Source of the DNA: Sanderia malayensis | Lineage: Eukaryota > Cnidaria > Scyphozoa > Semaeostomeae > Pelagiidae | Assembly: GCA_013076295.1 (NCBI GenBank) | Contig: RQOL01000520.1 | Coordinates: 62,001 to 126,000 of the forward strand | Length of the DNA stretch: 64,000 nucleotides | Direction: 5' to 3' | Translations under genes and position numbers: made by a program | Shown here: positions 1 through 15,700 of the stretch, in pieces | How positions within the stretch are numbered: position 1 is the first letter of the stretch | How the letters are laid out: each line of letters opens with the position of its first letter | Notes under the pieces: model-generated | Databases searched by the model: none | Told to the model about the DNA's origin: nothing | Seen by the model: only the letters and a program-made list of their open reading frames with translations

Positions 1-3000
1 TGAACTAGGTTCAACCATATGGAGCTGGGTTCAACCATATTGAACTAAGTTCAACCATAAGGAACTGGGCTCAACAATACTGAACTATGTTCAACCATAA
101 GGAACAGGCTTCAACACAATGGAACTAGGTTCAACCATATGGAGCTGGCTTCAACCATATTGAGCTAGATTCAACCATATACAACAAAGTCCAATCATAT
201 TGAATTAAGTTCAGCCGCATATTGAACTAGGTTCAAAGTATGGACTTGGGTCAACCATATTGAACTAGCTTCAACCATATGGAGCTGGGTTCAACCAAAA
301 TGAACTAAGTGCCACCATAAGGAACTGGGTTCAATAATATTAAACCAAGGTCAACCATATTAAACATGTTCAATCACATTGAGTGTGGTTCAACCATATC
401 GAACTAGATTCAATATTTGGAGCTGGGCTCAACCATATTGAACAAGGTTCAACCACAAGGAACAGGTTCAACAATATTGAACTAAGTTCAACCATATTGA
501 ACTAAGATCAATGAAATTCATATCAAACTAGGTTCAACGATAACGAACTGGCTTCAACAATTTTGAACTAGGTTCAGCCACATTGAACTGGGTTCAACCA
601 TATTGAACTAAGTTCAACCATAAGGAACTGAGTTTAAAAATATTGAACTAGGTTCAACCATATGCAGTTGGGTTTAACCATATTGAACAAAGTTCATCCA
701 TAAGGAACAGGCTTCAACAATATTGAACTAGGTTCAACCATATGGAGCTGGGTTCAACAATACTGAGCTATGTTCAACCATAAGGAACAGGCTTCAACAA
801 TATTGAACTAGGTTCAACAATATGGAGCTGGGTTCAACCAGATTGACTAAGATAAACCATAAAGAGCTGAGCTCAGCAATTTTGAACTAGGTTCAACAAT
901 ATGGAGCTGGGTTCAACCATATTGAAAAACGCTGAACCATAAGGATCTGGGCTCAACAATATTGAACTAGGTTCAACCATATGGAGCTGGGTTCAACCAT
1001 ATGGAGCTAGATTCAACCATACACAACAAAGTGTAATCATATTGAATTAAGTTCAGCTGCTTTCAGCTGGGTTCCACCATACTGAACTAAGTTCAACCAT
1101 AAGGAACTGGTTTAAACAATAATGAACTGAGTTCAACCATAACGAACAAGCTCAATCATATTGAATTAGGTTCAACAATATCGAACTAGGTTCCACCATA
1201 TGCAAGTGGGTTCAACATTATTGAACTAGGTTCAACCAAATGGAGCTGGGTTCAACCATACGGAACTAAGTTCAACCATAAGGAACTGGGTTCAACATAA
1301 CTGAATTATGTTCAACAATAAGGAACAGGCTTCAACAATATTGAGCTAGGTTCAACAATATGGAGCTGGGTTCAACCATATTGAACTAGATTCAATGAAA
1401 TTGATAAAGGCTCAACCATGTCAAACTAGATTCCTCAATAGTGAACTAGGTTCAACATATGGAGCTGGGTTCAACCAGATTGACTAAGTTAAACCATAAG
1501 GAGCTGGGCTCAGCAATATTGAACTAGGTTCAACAATACGGAGCTGGGTTCAACAATATTGAAAAAAGCTGAACCATAAGGATCTGGGCTCAGCAAATTG
1601 AACTAGTTCAACCATATGGAGCTGGGTTTAACCATATTGAAAAAAGCTGAACCATAAGGATCTGGGCTCAACCATATTGAACTAGGTTCAACCACAAGGA
1701 ACAGGTTCAACAATATTGAACTAGGTTCAGACATATGGACCTGGGTTCAAGCATATTGAAAAAAATTGAACCATAAGGAGATGGGATCAACAATATTGAA
1801 CTAGGTTCAACCAAATGGAGTTGGGTTCAACCATACTGAACTAAGTTCAACCATATAGAACTGGGTTAAAAAATATTGAACTGAGTACAACCATAATGTA
1901 TGAACTCAATCATATTGAATTAGTTTCAACCATATCAAACTAGGTTCCACCATATGCAGCTGGGTTCAACATTATTGAACTAGGTTCAACCAAATGGAGC
2001 TGGGTTCAACCATACTGAACTAAGTTCAACCATAAGGAACTGAGTTTAAAAATATTGAACTAGGTTCAACCATATGGAGCTGGGTTCAACCATATTGAAT
2101 AAAGTTCAACCATAAGGAACTAGGTTCAACCATATGGAGCTGGGTTTCACCATACAGAACTGGATACAACCATAGGGAAATGGCTTAAACAATATTGAAC
2201 TAAGTTCAACCATATTGAAGAAGCTCAGTCATTGAATTACGTTCAACCATATCGAACTAGGTTCAACCATAAGGAACTGGGTTCAACAATACTGAACTAT
2301 GTTCAACCATAAGGAACAAGCTTCAACAATATTGAACTAGGTTCAACATTATGGAGCTGGGTTCAACCATATTGAACTAGATTCAATGAAATTGATAAAG
2401 CTCAACCATATTGAACTAGATTCATCCATATTGAACTAGGTTCAACCATATGGAGCTGGGTTCAACCATATTGAAAAAATTGAACCATAAGGATCTGGGC
2501 TCAACAAAATGGAACTAGGCTCAACCATATGAAGCTGGGTTCAACCATATTGAGCTAGATTCAACCATATACAACAAAGTCCAATCATATTGAATGAAGT
2601 TCAGCCGCATATTGAACTAGGTTCAAAGTATGGACTTGGGTTCAACCATATTGAACTAAGTTCAACCATAAGGAACTGGTTTAAACAATAATGAACTGAG
2701 TTCAACCATAACGAACAAGCTCAATCATATTGAATTAGGTTCAACAATATCGAACTAGGTTCCACCATATGCAACTGGGTTCAACATTATTGAACTAGGT
2801 TCAACCATATGGAGCTGGGTTCATCCAAAATGAACTAAGTGCCACCATAAGGAACTGGGTTCAACAATATTAAACCAAGTTCAATCATATTCTACAAGTT
2901 CAATCACATTGAGTGTGGTTCAACCATATCGAACTAGATTCAATATTTGGAGCTGGGCTCAACCACATTGAACTAGGTTCAACCACAAGGAACAGGTTCA

Positions 3001-3660
3001 ACAATATTGAACTAGGTTCAGACATATGGAGCTGGGTTCAAGCATATTGAAAAAAATTGAACCATAAGGAGATGGGATCAACAATATTGAACTAGGTTCA
3101 ACCATATGGAGCTGGGTTCAACCATATGGAGCTAGATTCAACCATACACAACAAAGTGTAGTCATATTGAATTAAGTTCAGCCGTTTTCAGCTGGGTTCC
3201 ACCATACTGAACTATGTTCAACCATAAGGAACAAGCTTCAACAATATTGAACTAGGTTCAACAATATGGAGCTGGGTTCAACCGTATTGAACTTAGCTTA
3301 ACCATATTGAGCTACGTTCCACCATAAGGAACTGGGTTCAACAATATTGAACTAAGTTCAACGATAGTGAACAAGTTCCATCACACTGGAGTTTGGTTCA
3401 ACCATATTGAACTAGGTTCAACACATGGAGCTGGGTTCAACCATATCGAACTAGATTCATCCATATTGAACTCGGTTGAACCATATGGAGCTAGGTTCAA
3501 CCAGATTGACTAAGTTGCACCATAAGGAGATGGGATCAACAATATTGAACTAGGTTCAACCATATGGAGCTGGGTTAAACAATAATGAACTGGGTTCAAC
3601 AATAACGGACAAGCTCATATTGAATTAGGTTCAACAATATCGAACTAGGTTCCACCATAT

Positions 3661-6600
3661 GCAACTGGGTTCAACATTATTGAACTGGGCTCAACCAAAT
3701 GGAGCTGGGTTCACCAATACTGAGCTATGTTCAACCATATGGAACAGGCTTCAACAATATTGAACTAGGTTCAACAATATGGAGCTGGGTTCAACCATAT
3801 GAACTAGATTCAATGAAATTGATAAAAGCTCAACCATGTCGAACTAGATTCATCCATAGTGAACTAGGTTCAACAAAAGGGGCTGGGTTCAACCAGATTG
3901 ACTAAGATAAACCATAAAGAGCTGGGCTCAGCAATATTGAACTAGGTTCAACAATATGGAGCTGGGTTCAACCATATTGAAAAAAGCTGAACCATAAGGA
4001 TCTGGGCTCAACAATATTGAACTAGGTTCAACCAAATGAAGCTGGGTTCAACCATATGGCGCTAGATTCAACCCATACACAACAAAGTGTAATCATATTG
4101 AATTAAGTTCAGCCGTTTTCAGCTGGGTTCCACCATACTTAACTAAGTTCAAGGAACTGGTTTAAACAATAATGAACTGAGTTCAACCATAACGAACAAG
4201 CTTCAACAATATTGAGCTAGGTTCAACAATATGGAGCTGGGTTCAACCATATTGAACTAGATTCAATGAAATTGATAAAGGTTCAACCATTTTGAACTAG
4301 TTTCATCCATATTGAACTAGGTTCAACCATATGGAGCTCGGTTCAACAATATTGAACTATGTTCAACCATAAGAAACAGGCTTCAACAATATTGAACTAG
4401 GTTCAACAATATGGAGCTGGGTTCAACCATATCGAACTAGGTTCAACCACATTGAACTGGGTTCAACCATATTGCATTAAGTTCAACCATAAGGAACTGA
4501 GTTTAAAAATATTGAACTAGGTTCAACCATATGGAGCTGGGTTTCACCATACAGAACTGGATACAACCATAGGGAAATGGCTTAAACAATATTGAACTAA
4601 GGGTCAACCCATATTGAACAAGCTCAGTCATTGAATTACGTTCAACCATATCGAACTAGATTCAATGAAATTGATAAAAGCTCAACCATATCGAACTAGA
4701 TTCATCCATATTGAACTCGGTTGAACCATATGGAGCTAGGTTCAACCAGATTGACTAAGTTCAACCATAAGGAACTGGGTTCAACAATATTGAACTATGT
4801 ACAACCATATGGAGCTGGGCTCAACTATATTGAACTAAGTTGAACCATATTGAACTAACTTCAATGAAATTGAATTAGGTTCAACCACATGGAGCTTCTT
4901 TCAACCATACTGAACTAAGTTCAACCATAAGGAACTGGGTTCAACAAAATTGAACTATGTTCAAGGATATTGAGCAAGTTCCATCATTTGAGTTTGGTTC
5001 AACCATATTGAACTAGGTTCAAAGTATGGACCTGGGTTCAACCATATTGAACTAGGTTCAACCATATGGAGGTGGGTTCAACCATATTCAACAAAGTTCA
5101 ACCATCAGGAACTTGTTCAACCATATGGAGCTGGGTTTCACCATACAGAACTGAGTACAATGACTGGGTTAAACAATATTGAACTAAGTTCAACCATATT
5201 GAACAAGCTCAGTCATTGAATTACGTTCAACCATATCGAACTTGGCTCCACAATATACAGCTGGGTTCAACCATATTGAACTAAGTTCAACCATAAGGAA
5301 CTGGGTTAAGCAATAATGAACTGGGTTCAACCATAACGAACAAGCTCAATCATATTGAATTAGGTTCAACAAAATCGAACTAGGTTCCACCATATGCAAC
5401 TGGGTTCAACATTATTGAACTGGGTTCAACCAAATGGAGCTGGGTTCAACAATACTGAGCTATGTTCAACCATAAGGAACAGGCTTCAACAATATTGAAC
5501 TAGGTTTAACAATATGGAGCTGGGTTCAACATATTGAACTAGATTCAACCTTATGGAGCTGGGTACAATTATTTTAAACTATGTTCAACCATAAGGAACT
5601 GGGTTCAACAATATTGAACTATGTACAACCATATGGAGCTGGGTTCAACTATATTGAACTAAGTTGAACCACATTGAACTAAGGTTCAATGAAATTGAAT
5701 TAGGTTCAACCACATGGAGCTTGTTTCAACCATACTGAACTAAGTTCAATCATAAGGAAATGGGTTCAACAAAATTGAACTATGTTCAAGGATATTGAGC
5801 AAGTTCCATCACATTGAGTTTGGTTCAACCATATTGAACTAGGTTCAAAGCATGGACCTGGGTTCAACCATATTGAACTAGGTTCAACCATATTGAACTA
5901 GGTTCAACCATACACACAAAGTGTAATCATATTGAATTAAGTTCTGCCATTTTGAGCTGGGTTCCACCATACTGAACTAAGTTCAGCGATAAGGAACTGG
6001 GTTAAACAATATTGAACCTAGTACAACCATAATGAACAAGCTCAATCATATTGAATTAGGTTAAACCATATCGAGCTAGGTTCCACCATATGCAGCTGGG
6101 TTCAACATTATTGAACTAGGTTCAACCAAATGGAGCTGGGTTCAACCATACTGAACTAAGTTCAACCATAAGGAACTGGCTTCAACAATACTGAACTATG
6201 TTCAACCATAAGGAACAGGCTTCAACAATATTGAACTAGGTTCAACAATATGGAGCTGGGTTCAACCATATTGAACTAGATTCAATGAAATTCATAAAGG
6301 CTCAACCATGTGGAACTAGATTCATCCATATTGAACTAGGCTCAACCATATGGAGCCTGGTTCAACCATATGGAGCTAGATTCAACCATACACAACAAAG
6401 TGTAATCATATTGAATTAAGTTCAGCCATTCTGAGCTGGGTTCCACCTTACTGAACTAAGTTCAACGATAAGGAACTGGGTTAAACAATATTGAACTTAG
6501 TACAACCATAATGAACAAGCTCAATCATATTGAATTAGGTTCAACCATATCGAAGTAGGTTCCACCATATGCAGCTGGGTTCAACATTTTTGAACTAGGT

Positions 6601-6740
6601 TCAACCAAATGGAGTTGGGTTCAACCATACTGAACTAAGTTCAACCATATAGAATCGGGTTAAACAATATTGAACTGAGTACAACCATAATGTATAAGCT
6701 CAATCATATTGAATTAGGTTCAACCATATCAAACTAGGTT
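3661..6740. repeat. Higher-order satellite block, copy 1
   Basis: Block of about 3 kb recognised by rare unit variants in a fixed order: GCAACTGGG followed by TCACCAATACTGAGC, then CAACAAAAGGGGCTGGG near 3,871, then AGATTCAACCTTATGG near 5,541. The same series recurs from about 6,750 and from about 19,309. Block edges are approximate. Confidence 0.6.
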
Positions 6741-6749
6741 CCACCATAT

Positions 6750-9700
6750 GCAACTGGGTTCAACATTATTGAACTGGGCTCAACCAAATGGAGCTGGGTT
6801 CACCAATACTGAGCTATGTTCAACCATAAGGAACAGGCTTCAACAATATTGAACTAGGTTCAACAATATGGAGCTGGGTTCAACCATATTGAAAAAAGCT
6901 GAACCATAAGGATCTGGGCTCAACAATATTGAACTAGGTTCAACCAAATGAAGCTGAGTTCAACCATATGGCGCTAGATTCAACCATACACAACAAAGTG
7001 TAATCATATTGAATTAAGTTCAGCCGTTTTCAGCTGGGTTCCACCATACTTAACTAAGTTCAAGGAACTGGTTTAAACAATAATGAACTGAGTTCAACCA
7101 TAACGAACAAGCTTCAACAATATTGAGCTAGGTTCAACAATATGGAGCTGGGTTCAACCATATTGAACTAGATTCAATGAAATTGGTAAAGGTTCAACCA
7201 TATCGAACTAGATTCATCCATATTGAACTAGGTTCAACCATATGGAGCTCGGTTCAACAATATTGAACTATGTTCAACCATAAGGAACAGGCTTCAACAA
7301 TATTGAACTAGGTTCAACAATATGGAGCTGGGTTCAACCATATCGAACTAGGTTCAACCACATTGAACTGGGTTCAACCATATTGCATTAAGTTCAACCA
7401 TAAGGAACTGAGTTTAAAATATTGAACTAGGTTCAACCATATGGAGCTGGGTTCAACCATATTGAACAAAGTTCAACCATAAGGAACTAGGTTCAACCAT
7501 ATGGAGCTGGGTTTCACCATACAGAACTGGATACAACCATAGGGAAATGGCTTAAACAATATTGAACTAAGGTCAACCATATTGAACAAGCTCAGTCATT
7601 GAATTACGTTCAACCATATCGAACTAGATTCAATGAAATTGATAAAAGCTCAACCATATCGAACTAGATTCATCCATATTGAACTCGGTTGAACCATATG
7701 GAGCTAGGTTCAACCAGATTGACTAAGTTCAACCATAAGGAACTGGGTTCAACAATATTGAACTATGTACAACCATATGGAGCTGGGCTCAACTATATTG
7801 AACTAAGTTGAACCACATTGAACTAACTTCAATGAAATTGAATTAGGTTCAACCACATGGAGCTTCTTTCAACCATACTGAACTAAGTTCAACCATAAGG
7901 AACTGGGTTCAACAAAATTGAACTATGTTCAAGGATATTGAGCAAGTTCCATCACTTTGAGTTTGGTTCAATCATATTGAACTAGGTTCAAAGTATGGAC
8001 CTGGGTTCAACCATATTGAACTAGGTTCAACCATATGGAGGTGGGTTCAACCATATTCAACAAAGTTCAACCATCAGGAACTTGGTTCAACCATATGGAG
8101 CTGGGTTTCACCATACAGAACTGAGTACAATGACTGGGTTAAACAATATTGAACTAAGTTCAACCATATTGAACAAGCTCAGTCATTGAATAACGTTCAA
8201 CCATATCGAACTTGGCTCCACAATATACAGCTGGGTTCAACCATATTGAACTAATTTCAACCATAAGGAACTGGGTTAAGCAATAATGAACTGGGTTCAA
8301 CCATAACGAACAAGCTCAATCATATTGAATTAGGTTCAACAAAATCGAACTAGGTTCCACCATATGCAACTGGGTTCAACATTATTGAACTGGGTTCAAC
8401 CAAATGGAGCTGGGTTCAACAATACTGAGCTATGTTCAACCATAAGGAACAGGCTTCAACAATATTGAACTAGGTTTAACAATATGGAGCTGGGTTCAAC
8501 CATATTGAACTAGATTCAACCTTATGGAGCTGGGTACAATTATTTTAAACTATGTTCAACCATAAGGAACTGGGTTCAACAATATTGAACTATGTACAAC
8601 CATATGAAGCTGGGTTCAACTATATTGAACTAAGTTGAACCACATTGAACTAGTTCAATGAAATTGAATTAAGGTTCAACCACATGGAGCTTGTTTCAAC
8701 CATACTGAACTAAGTTCAATCATAAGGAAAGGGTACAAAATTGAACTATGTTCAAGGATATTGAGCAAGTTCCATCACATTGAGTTTGGTTCAACCATAT
8801 TGAACTAGGTTCAAAGCATGGACCTGGGTTCAACCATATTGAACTAGGTTCAACCATATTGAACTAGGTTAACCATACACAACAAAGTGTAATCATATTG
8901 AATTAAGTTCTGCCATTTTGAGCTGGGTTCCACCATACTGAACTAAGTTCAACGATAAGGAACTGGGTTAAACAATATTGAACCTAGTACACAAATGAAT
9001 CAATCATAATTGATTAGGTTAAACCATATCGAACTAGGTTCCACCATATGCAGAGATATAGGTTCAACCAAATGGAGCTGGTTCAACATACTGAACTATC
9101 ATAAGGAACTGGCTTCAACAATACGAACTATGTCCATAAGGAACAGGCTTCAACAATATTGAACTAGGTTCAAATAGGAGCTAACCAGAATAAATTCAAT
9201 AGAAGGCTCAACCATGTGGAACTAGATTCATCCATATTGAACTAGGTTCAACCATATGGAGCCTGGTTCAACGATATGGAGCTAGATTCAACCATACACA
9301 ACAAAGTGTAATCATATTGAATTAAGTTCAGCCATTCTGAGCTGGGTTCCACCTTACTGAACTAAGCTCAACAATAAGGAACTGGGTTAAACAATATTGA
9401 ATTTAGTACAACCATAATGAACAAGCTCAATCATATTGAATTAGGTTCAACCATATCGAAGTAGGTTTCACCATATGCAGCTGGGTTCAACATTATTGAA
9501 CTAGGTTCAACCAAATGGAGTTGGGTTCAACCATACTGAACTAAGTTCAACCATAGAGAATCGGGTTAAACAATATTGAACTGAGTACAACCATAATGTA
9601 TAAGCTCAATCATATTGAATTAGGTTCAACCATATCAAACTAGGTTCCACCATATGCAGCTGGGTTCAACATTATTGAACTAGGTTCAACCAAATGGAGC
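6750..9700. repeat. Higher-order satellite block, copy 2
   Basis: Second copy of the ~3-kb block, directly following the first; the AGATTCAACCTTATGG marker falls near 8,512. A stretch at about 8,980-9,200 inside it has many short deletions relative to the other copies. Edges approximate. Confidence 0.55.
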
Positions 9701-12700
9701 TGGGTTCAACCATACTGAACTAAGTTCAACGATAAGGAACTGGGTTAAACAATATTGAACTGAGTACAACCATAATGAACAAGCTCAATCATATTGAATT
9801 AGGTTCAACCATATCGAGCTAGGTTCCGCCATATGCAGCTGGGTTCAACATTATTGAACTAGGTTCAACGAAATGGTGCTGGGTTCAACCATACTCAACT
9901 AAGTTCAACCATAAGGAACTGGGTTCAACAATACTGAACTATGTTCAACCATAAGGAACAGGCTTCAACAATATTGAACTATGTTCAACCATAAGGAACA
10001 GGCTTCAACAATATTGAACTAGGTTCAACAATATGGAGCTGGGTTCAACCAGATTGACTAAGATAAACCATAAAGAGCTGAGCTCAGCAAATCTGAACTA
10101 GGTTCAACAATATGGAGCTGGGTTTAACCATATTGAACAAAGTTCAACCATAAGGAACAGGCTTCAACAATATTGAACTAGGTTCAACCATATGGAGCTG
10201 GGTTCAACAATACTGAGCTATGTTCAACCATAAGGAACAGGCTTCAACAATATTGAACTAGGTTAAACAATATGGAGCTGGGTTCAACCAGATTGACTAA
10301 GATAAACCATAAAGAGCTGAGCTCAGCAAATTTGAACTAGGTTCAACAATATGGAGCTGGGTTCAACCATATTGAAAAAGCTGAACCATAAGGATCTGAG
10401 CTCAACAATATTGAACTAGGTTCAACCATATGGAGCTGGGTTTAAAAATATTCAACTAGGTTCAACCATTTGGAGCTGGGTTCAACCATATTGAACTAAG
10501 TTCAACCATAAAGAACGGGGTTCAAGAAAATTGAACTAAGTTCAACCATATTGAACTAGATTCAATGAAATTGATAAAGGTTCAACCATATCAAACTAGA
10601 CTCATCCATATTGAACTAGGTTCAACCATATTGAACTAGGTTCAACCATATCGAGCTTGGTTCAACAATATTGAACTATGTTCAACCATAAGGAACAGGC
10701 TTCAACAATATTGAACGAGGTTCAACAATATGGAGCTGGGTTCAACCATATTGAACTAGATTCAACCATATGGAGCTGGGTTCAACAATACTAAGCTAAG
10801 TTCAACCAAAAGGAACTGGGATGAACAATCATGAACTAGGTTCAACCATATGGAGCTGGGTTCAACCATATTGAACTAAGTTCAACCATAAGGAACTGGC
10901 TCAACAATACTGAACTATGTTCAACCATAAGGAACAGGCTTCAACAAAATGGAACTAGGTTCAACCATATGGAGCTGGCTTCAATCATATTGAGCTAGAT
11001 TCAACCATATACAACAAAGTCCAATAATATTGAATTAAGTTCAGCCGCATATTGAACTAGGTTTAAAGTATGGACTTGGGTTCAACCATATTGAACTAGC
11101 TTCAACCATATGGAGCTGGGTTCAACCAAAATGAACTAAGTGCCACCATAAGGAACTGGGTTCAACAATATTAAACCAAGTTCAACCATATTAAACATGT
11201 TCAATCACATTGAGTGTGGTTCAACCATATCGAACTAGATTCAATATTTGGAGCTGGGCTCAACCATATTGAACAAGGTTCAACCACAAGGAACAGGTTC
11301 AACAATATTGAACTAAGTTCAACCATATTGAACTAAGATCAATGAAATTCATATCAAACTAGGTTCAACGATAACGAACTGGCTTCAACAATTTTGAACT
11401 AGGTTCAACCACATTGAACTGGGTTCAACCATATTGAACTAAGTTCAACCATAAGGAACTGAGTTTAAAAATATTGAACTAGGTTCAACCATATGCAGTT
11501 GGGTTTAACCATATTGAACAAAGTTCAACCATAAGGAACAGGCTTCAACAATATTGAACTAGGTTCAACCATATGGAGCTGGGTTCAACAATACTGAGCT
11601 ATGTTCAACCATAAGGAACAGGCTTCAACAATATTGAACTAGGTTCAACAATATGGAGCTGGGTTCAACCAGATTGACTAAGATAAACCATAAAGAGCTG
11701 AGCTCAGCAATTTTGAACTAGGTTCAACAATATGGAGCTGGGTTCAACCATATTGAAAAAAGCTGAACCATAAGCATCTGGGCTCAACAATATTGAACTA
11801 GGTTCAACCATATGGAGCTGGGTTTCACCATACAGAACTGGATACAACCATAAGGAACTGGCTTATACAATATTGAACTAAGTTCAACCATATTGAACAA
11901 GCTCAGTCATTGAATTACGTTCAACCATATTAAACTAGGTTCCACAATATGCAGCTGGGTTAAACCATATTGAACTAAGTTAAAACATAAGGAGCTGGTT
12001 TCAACAATCTTGGACTAGGTTCAACCATATGGAGCTGGGTTCAACCATATTGAACTAAGTTCAACCATAAGGAACCGAGTTTAAAAATATTCAACTAGGT
12101 TCAACCATTTGGAGCTGGGTTCAACCATATTGAACTAAGTTCAACCATAAAGAACGGGGTTCAAGAAAATTGAACTAAGTTCAACCACATTGAACTAGAT
12201 TCAATGAAATTGATAAAGGTTCAACCATATCAAACTAGACTCATCCATATTGAACTAGGTTCAACCATATTGAACTAGGATCAACCATATGGAGCTTGGT
12301 TCAACAATATTGAACTATGTTCAACCATAAGAAACAGGCTTCAACAATATTGAACGAGGTTCAACAATATGGAGCTGCGTTCAACCATATTGAACTAGAT
12401 TCAACCATATGGAGCTGGGTTCAACAATACTAAGCTAAGTTCAACCAAAAGGAACTGGGATGAACAATCATGAACTAGGTTCAACCATATGGAGCTGGGT
12501 TCAACCATATTGAACTAAGTTCAACCATAAGGAACTGGGCTCAACAATACTGAACTATGTTCAACCATAAGGAACAGGCTTCAACAAAATGGAACTAGGT
12601 TCAACCATATGGAGCTGGGTTCAACCATATTGAACTAAGTTCAACCATATACAAAAAAGTCAATATATTGAATTAAGTTCAACGCATATTGAACTAGGTT

Positions 12701-15700
12701 TCAACCATATTGAACTAAGTTCAACCATAAAGAACGGGGTTCAAGAAAATTGAACTAAGTTCAACCATATTGAACTAGATTCAATGAAATTGATAAAGGT
12801 TCAACCATATCAAACTAGACTCATCCATATTGAACTAGGTTCAACCATATTGAACTAGGATCAACCATATGGAGCTTGGTTCAACAATATTGAACTATGT
12901 TCAACCATAAGAAACAGGCTTCAACAATATTGAACAAGGTTCAACAATATGGAGCTGGGTTCAACCATATTGAACTAGATTCAACCATATTGAGCTGGGT
13001 TCAACAATACTAAGCTAAGTTCAACCAAACGGAACTGGGATGAACAATCATGAACTAGGTTCAACCATATGGAGCTGGGTTCAACCATATTGAACTAAGT
13101 TCAACCATAAGGAACTGGGCTCAACAATACTGAACTATGTTCAACCATAAGGAACAGGCTTCAACAAAATGGAACTAGGTTCAACCATATGGAGCTGGCT
13201 TCAACCATATTGAGCTAGATTCAACCATATACAACAAAGTCCAATCATATTGAATTAAGTTCAGCCGCATATTGAACTAGGTTTAAAGTATGGACTTGGG
13301 TTCAACCATATTGAACTAGCTTCAACCATATGGAGCTGGGTTCAACCAAAATGAACTAAGTGCCACCATAAGGAACTGGGTTCAACAATATTAAACCAAG
13401 TTCAACCATATTAAACATGTTCAATCACATTGAGTGTGGTTCAACCATATCGAACTAGATTCAATATTTGGAGCTGGGCTCAACCATATTGAACAAGGTT
13501 CAACCACAAGGAACAGGTTCAACAATATTGAACTAAGTTCAACCATATTGAACTAAGATCAATGAAATTCATATCAAACTAGGTTCAACGATAACGAACT
13601 GGCTTCAACAATTTTGAACTAGGTTCAACCACATTGAACTGGGTTCAACCACATTGAACTGGGTTCAACCATATTGAACTAGGTTCAACCATAAGGAACT
13701 GAGTTTAAAAATATTGAACTAGGTTCAACCATATGCAGTTGGGTTTAACCATATTGAACAAAGTTCATCCATAAGGAACAGGCTTCAACAATATTGAACT
13801 AGGTTCAACCATATGGAGCTGGGTTCAACAATACTGAGCTATGTTCAACCATAAGGAACAGGCTTCAACAATATTGAACTAGGTTCAACAATATGGAGCT
13901 GGGTTCAACCAGATTGACTAAGATAAACCATAAAGAGCTGAGCTCAGCAATTTTGAACTAGGTTCAACAATATGGAGCTGGGTTCAACCATATTGAAAAA
14001 AGCTGAACCATAAGCATCTGGGCTCAACAATATTGAACTAGGTTCAACCATATGGAGCTGGGTTCAACCATATGGAGCTAGATTCAACCATACACAACAA
14101 AGTGTAATCATATTGAATTAAGTTCAGCTGTTTTCAGCTGGGTTCCACCATACTGAACTAAGTTCAACCATAAGGAACTGGTTTAAACAATAATGAACTG
14201 AGTTCAACCATAACGAACAAGCTCAGTCATATTGAATTAGGTTCAACAATATCGAACTAGGTTCCACCATATGCAAGTTGGTTCAACATTATTGAACTAG
14301 GTTCAACCAAATGGAGCTGGGTTCAACCATACGGAACTAAGTTCAACCATAAGGAACTGGGTTCAACAATACTGAATTATGTTCAACAATAAAGAACAGG
14401 CTTCAACAATATTGAGCTAGGTTCAACAATATGGAGCTGGGTTCAACCATATTGAACTAGATTCAATGAAATTGATAAAGGCTCAACCATGTCGAACTAG
14501 ATTCCTCAATAGTGAACTAGGTTCAACATATCGAGCTGGGTTCAACCAGATTGACTAAGTTAAACCATAAGGAGCTGGGCTCAGCAATATTGAACTAGGT
14601 TCAACAATACGGAGCTGGGTTCAACAATATTGAAAAAAGCTGAACCATAAGGATCTGGGCTCAGCAAAATTGAACTAGGTTCAACCATATGGAGCTGGGT
14701 TCAACCATATTGAACTAGGTTCAACCATATGGAGCTGGGGTCAACCAAAATGAACGAAGTGCTACCATAAGGAACTGGGTTCAACAATATTAAACCAAGT
14801 TCAACCATATTAAACAAGTTCAATCACATTGAGTGTGGTTCAACGATATCGAACTAGATTCAATATATGGAGCTGTGCTCAACCATATTGAACTAGGTTC
14901 AACCACAGGAACAGGTTCAACAATATTGAACTAGGTTCAGACATATGGAGCTGGGTTCAAGCATATTGATCTAGATTCAACCATATGGAGCTGGGTTCAA
15001 CTATATTAAACTAATTTCAACCATAAGGAACTAGGTTCAACAATGTTGAACTAAGTTCAACCATTTGGAGCTCGGTTCAACAATATTGAACTATGTTCAA
15101 CCATAAGGAACAGGCTTCAACAATATTGATCTAGGTTCAATAATATGGAGCTGGGTTCAACCATATTGAACTAGATTCAACCATATGGAGCTGGGTTCAA
15201 CAATACTAAGCTAAGTTCAACCATAAGGAACTGGGATGAACAATCATGAACTAGGTTCAACCATATGGAGCTGGGTTCAACCATATTGAACTAGATTCAA
15301 TGAAATTGATAAAGGTTCAACCATATCAAACTAGACTGATCCATATTGAACTAGGTTCAACCATATTGAACTAGGTTCAACCATATGGAGCTTGGTTCAA
15401 CAATATTGAACTATGTTCAACCATAAGGAACAGGCTTCAACAATATTGAACGAGGTTCAACAATATGGAGCTGGGTTCAACCATATTGAACTAGATTCAA
15501 CCATATGGAGCTGGGTTCAACAATACTAAGTTCAACCAAAAGGAAGTGGGATGAACAATCATGAACTAGGTTCAACCATATGGAGCTGGGTTCAACCATA
15601 TTGAACTAAGTTCAACCATAAGGAACTGGGCTCAACAATACTGAACTATGTTCAATCATAAGGAACAGGCTTCAACAAATGGAACTAGGTTCAACCATAT

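Noticed and set aside
3699..3905. Open frame of 68 codons inside the satellite
   Set aside because: It is made of satellite units only; its repeated peptide reflects the repeat.
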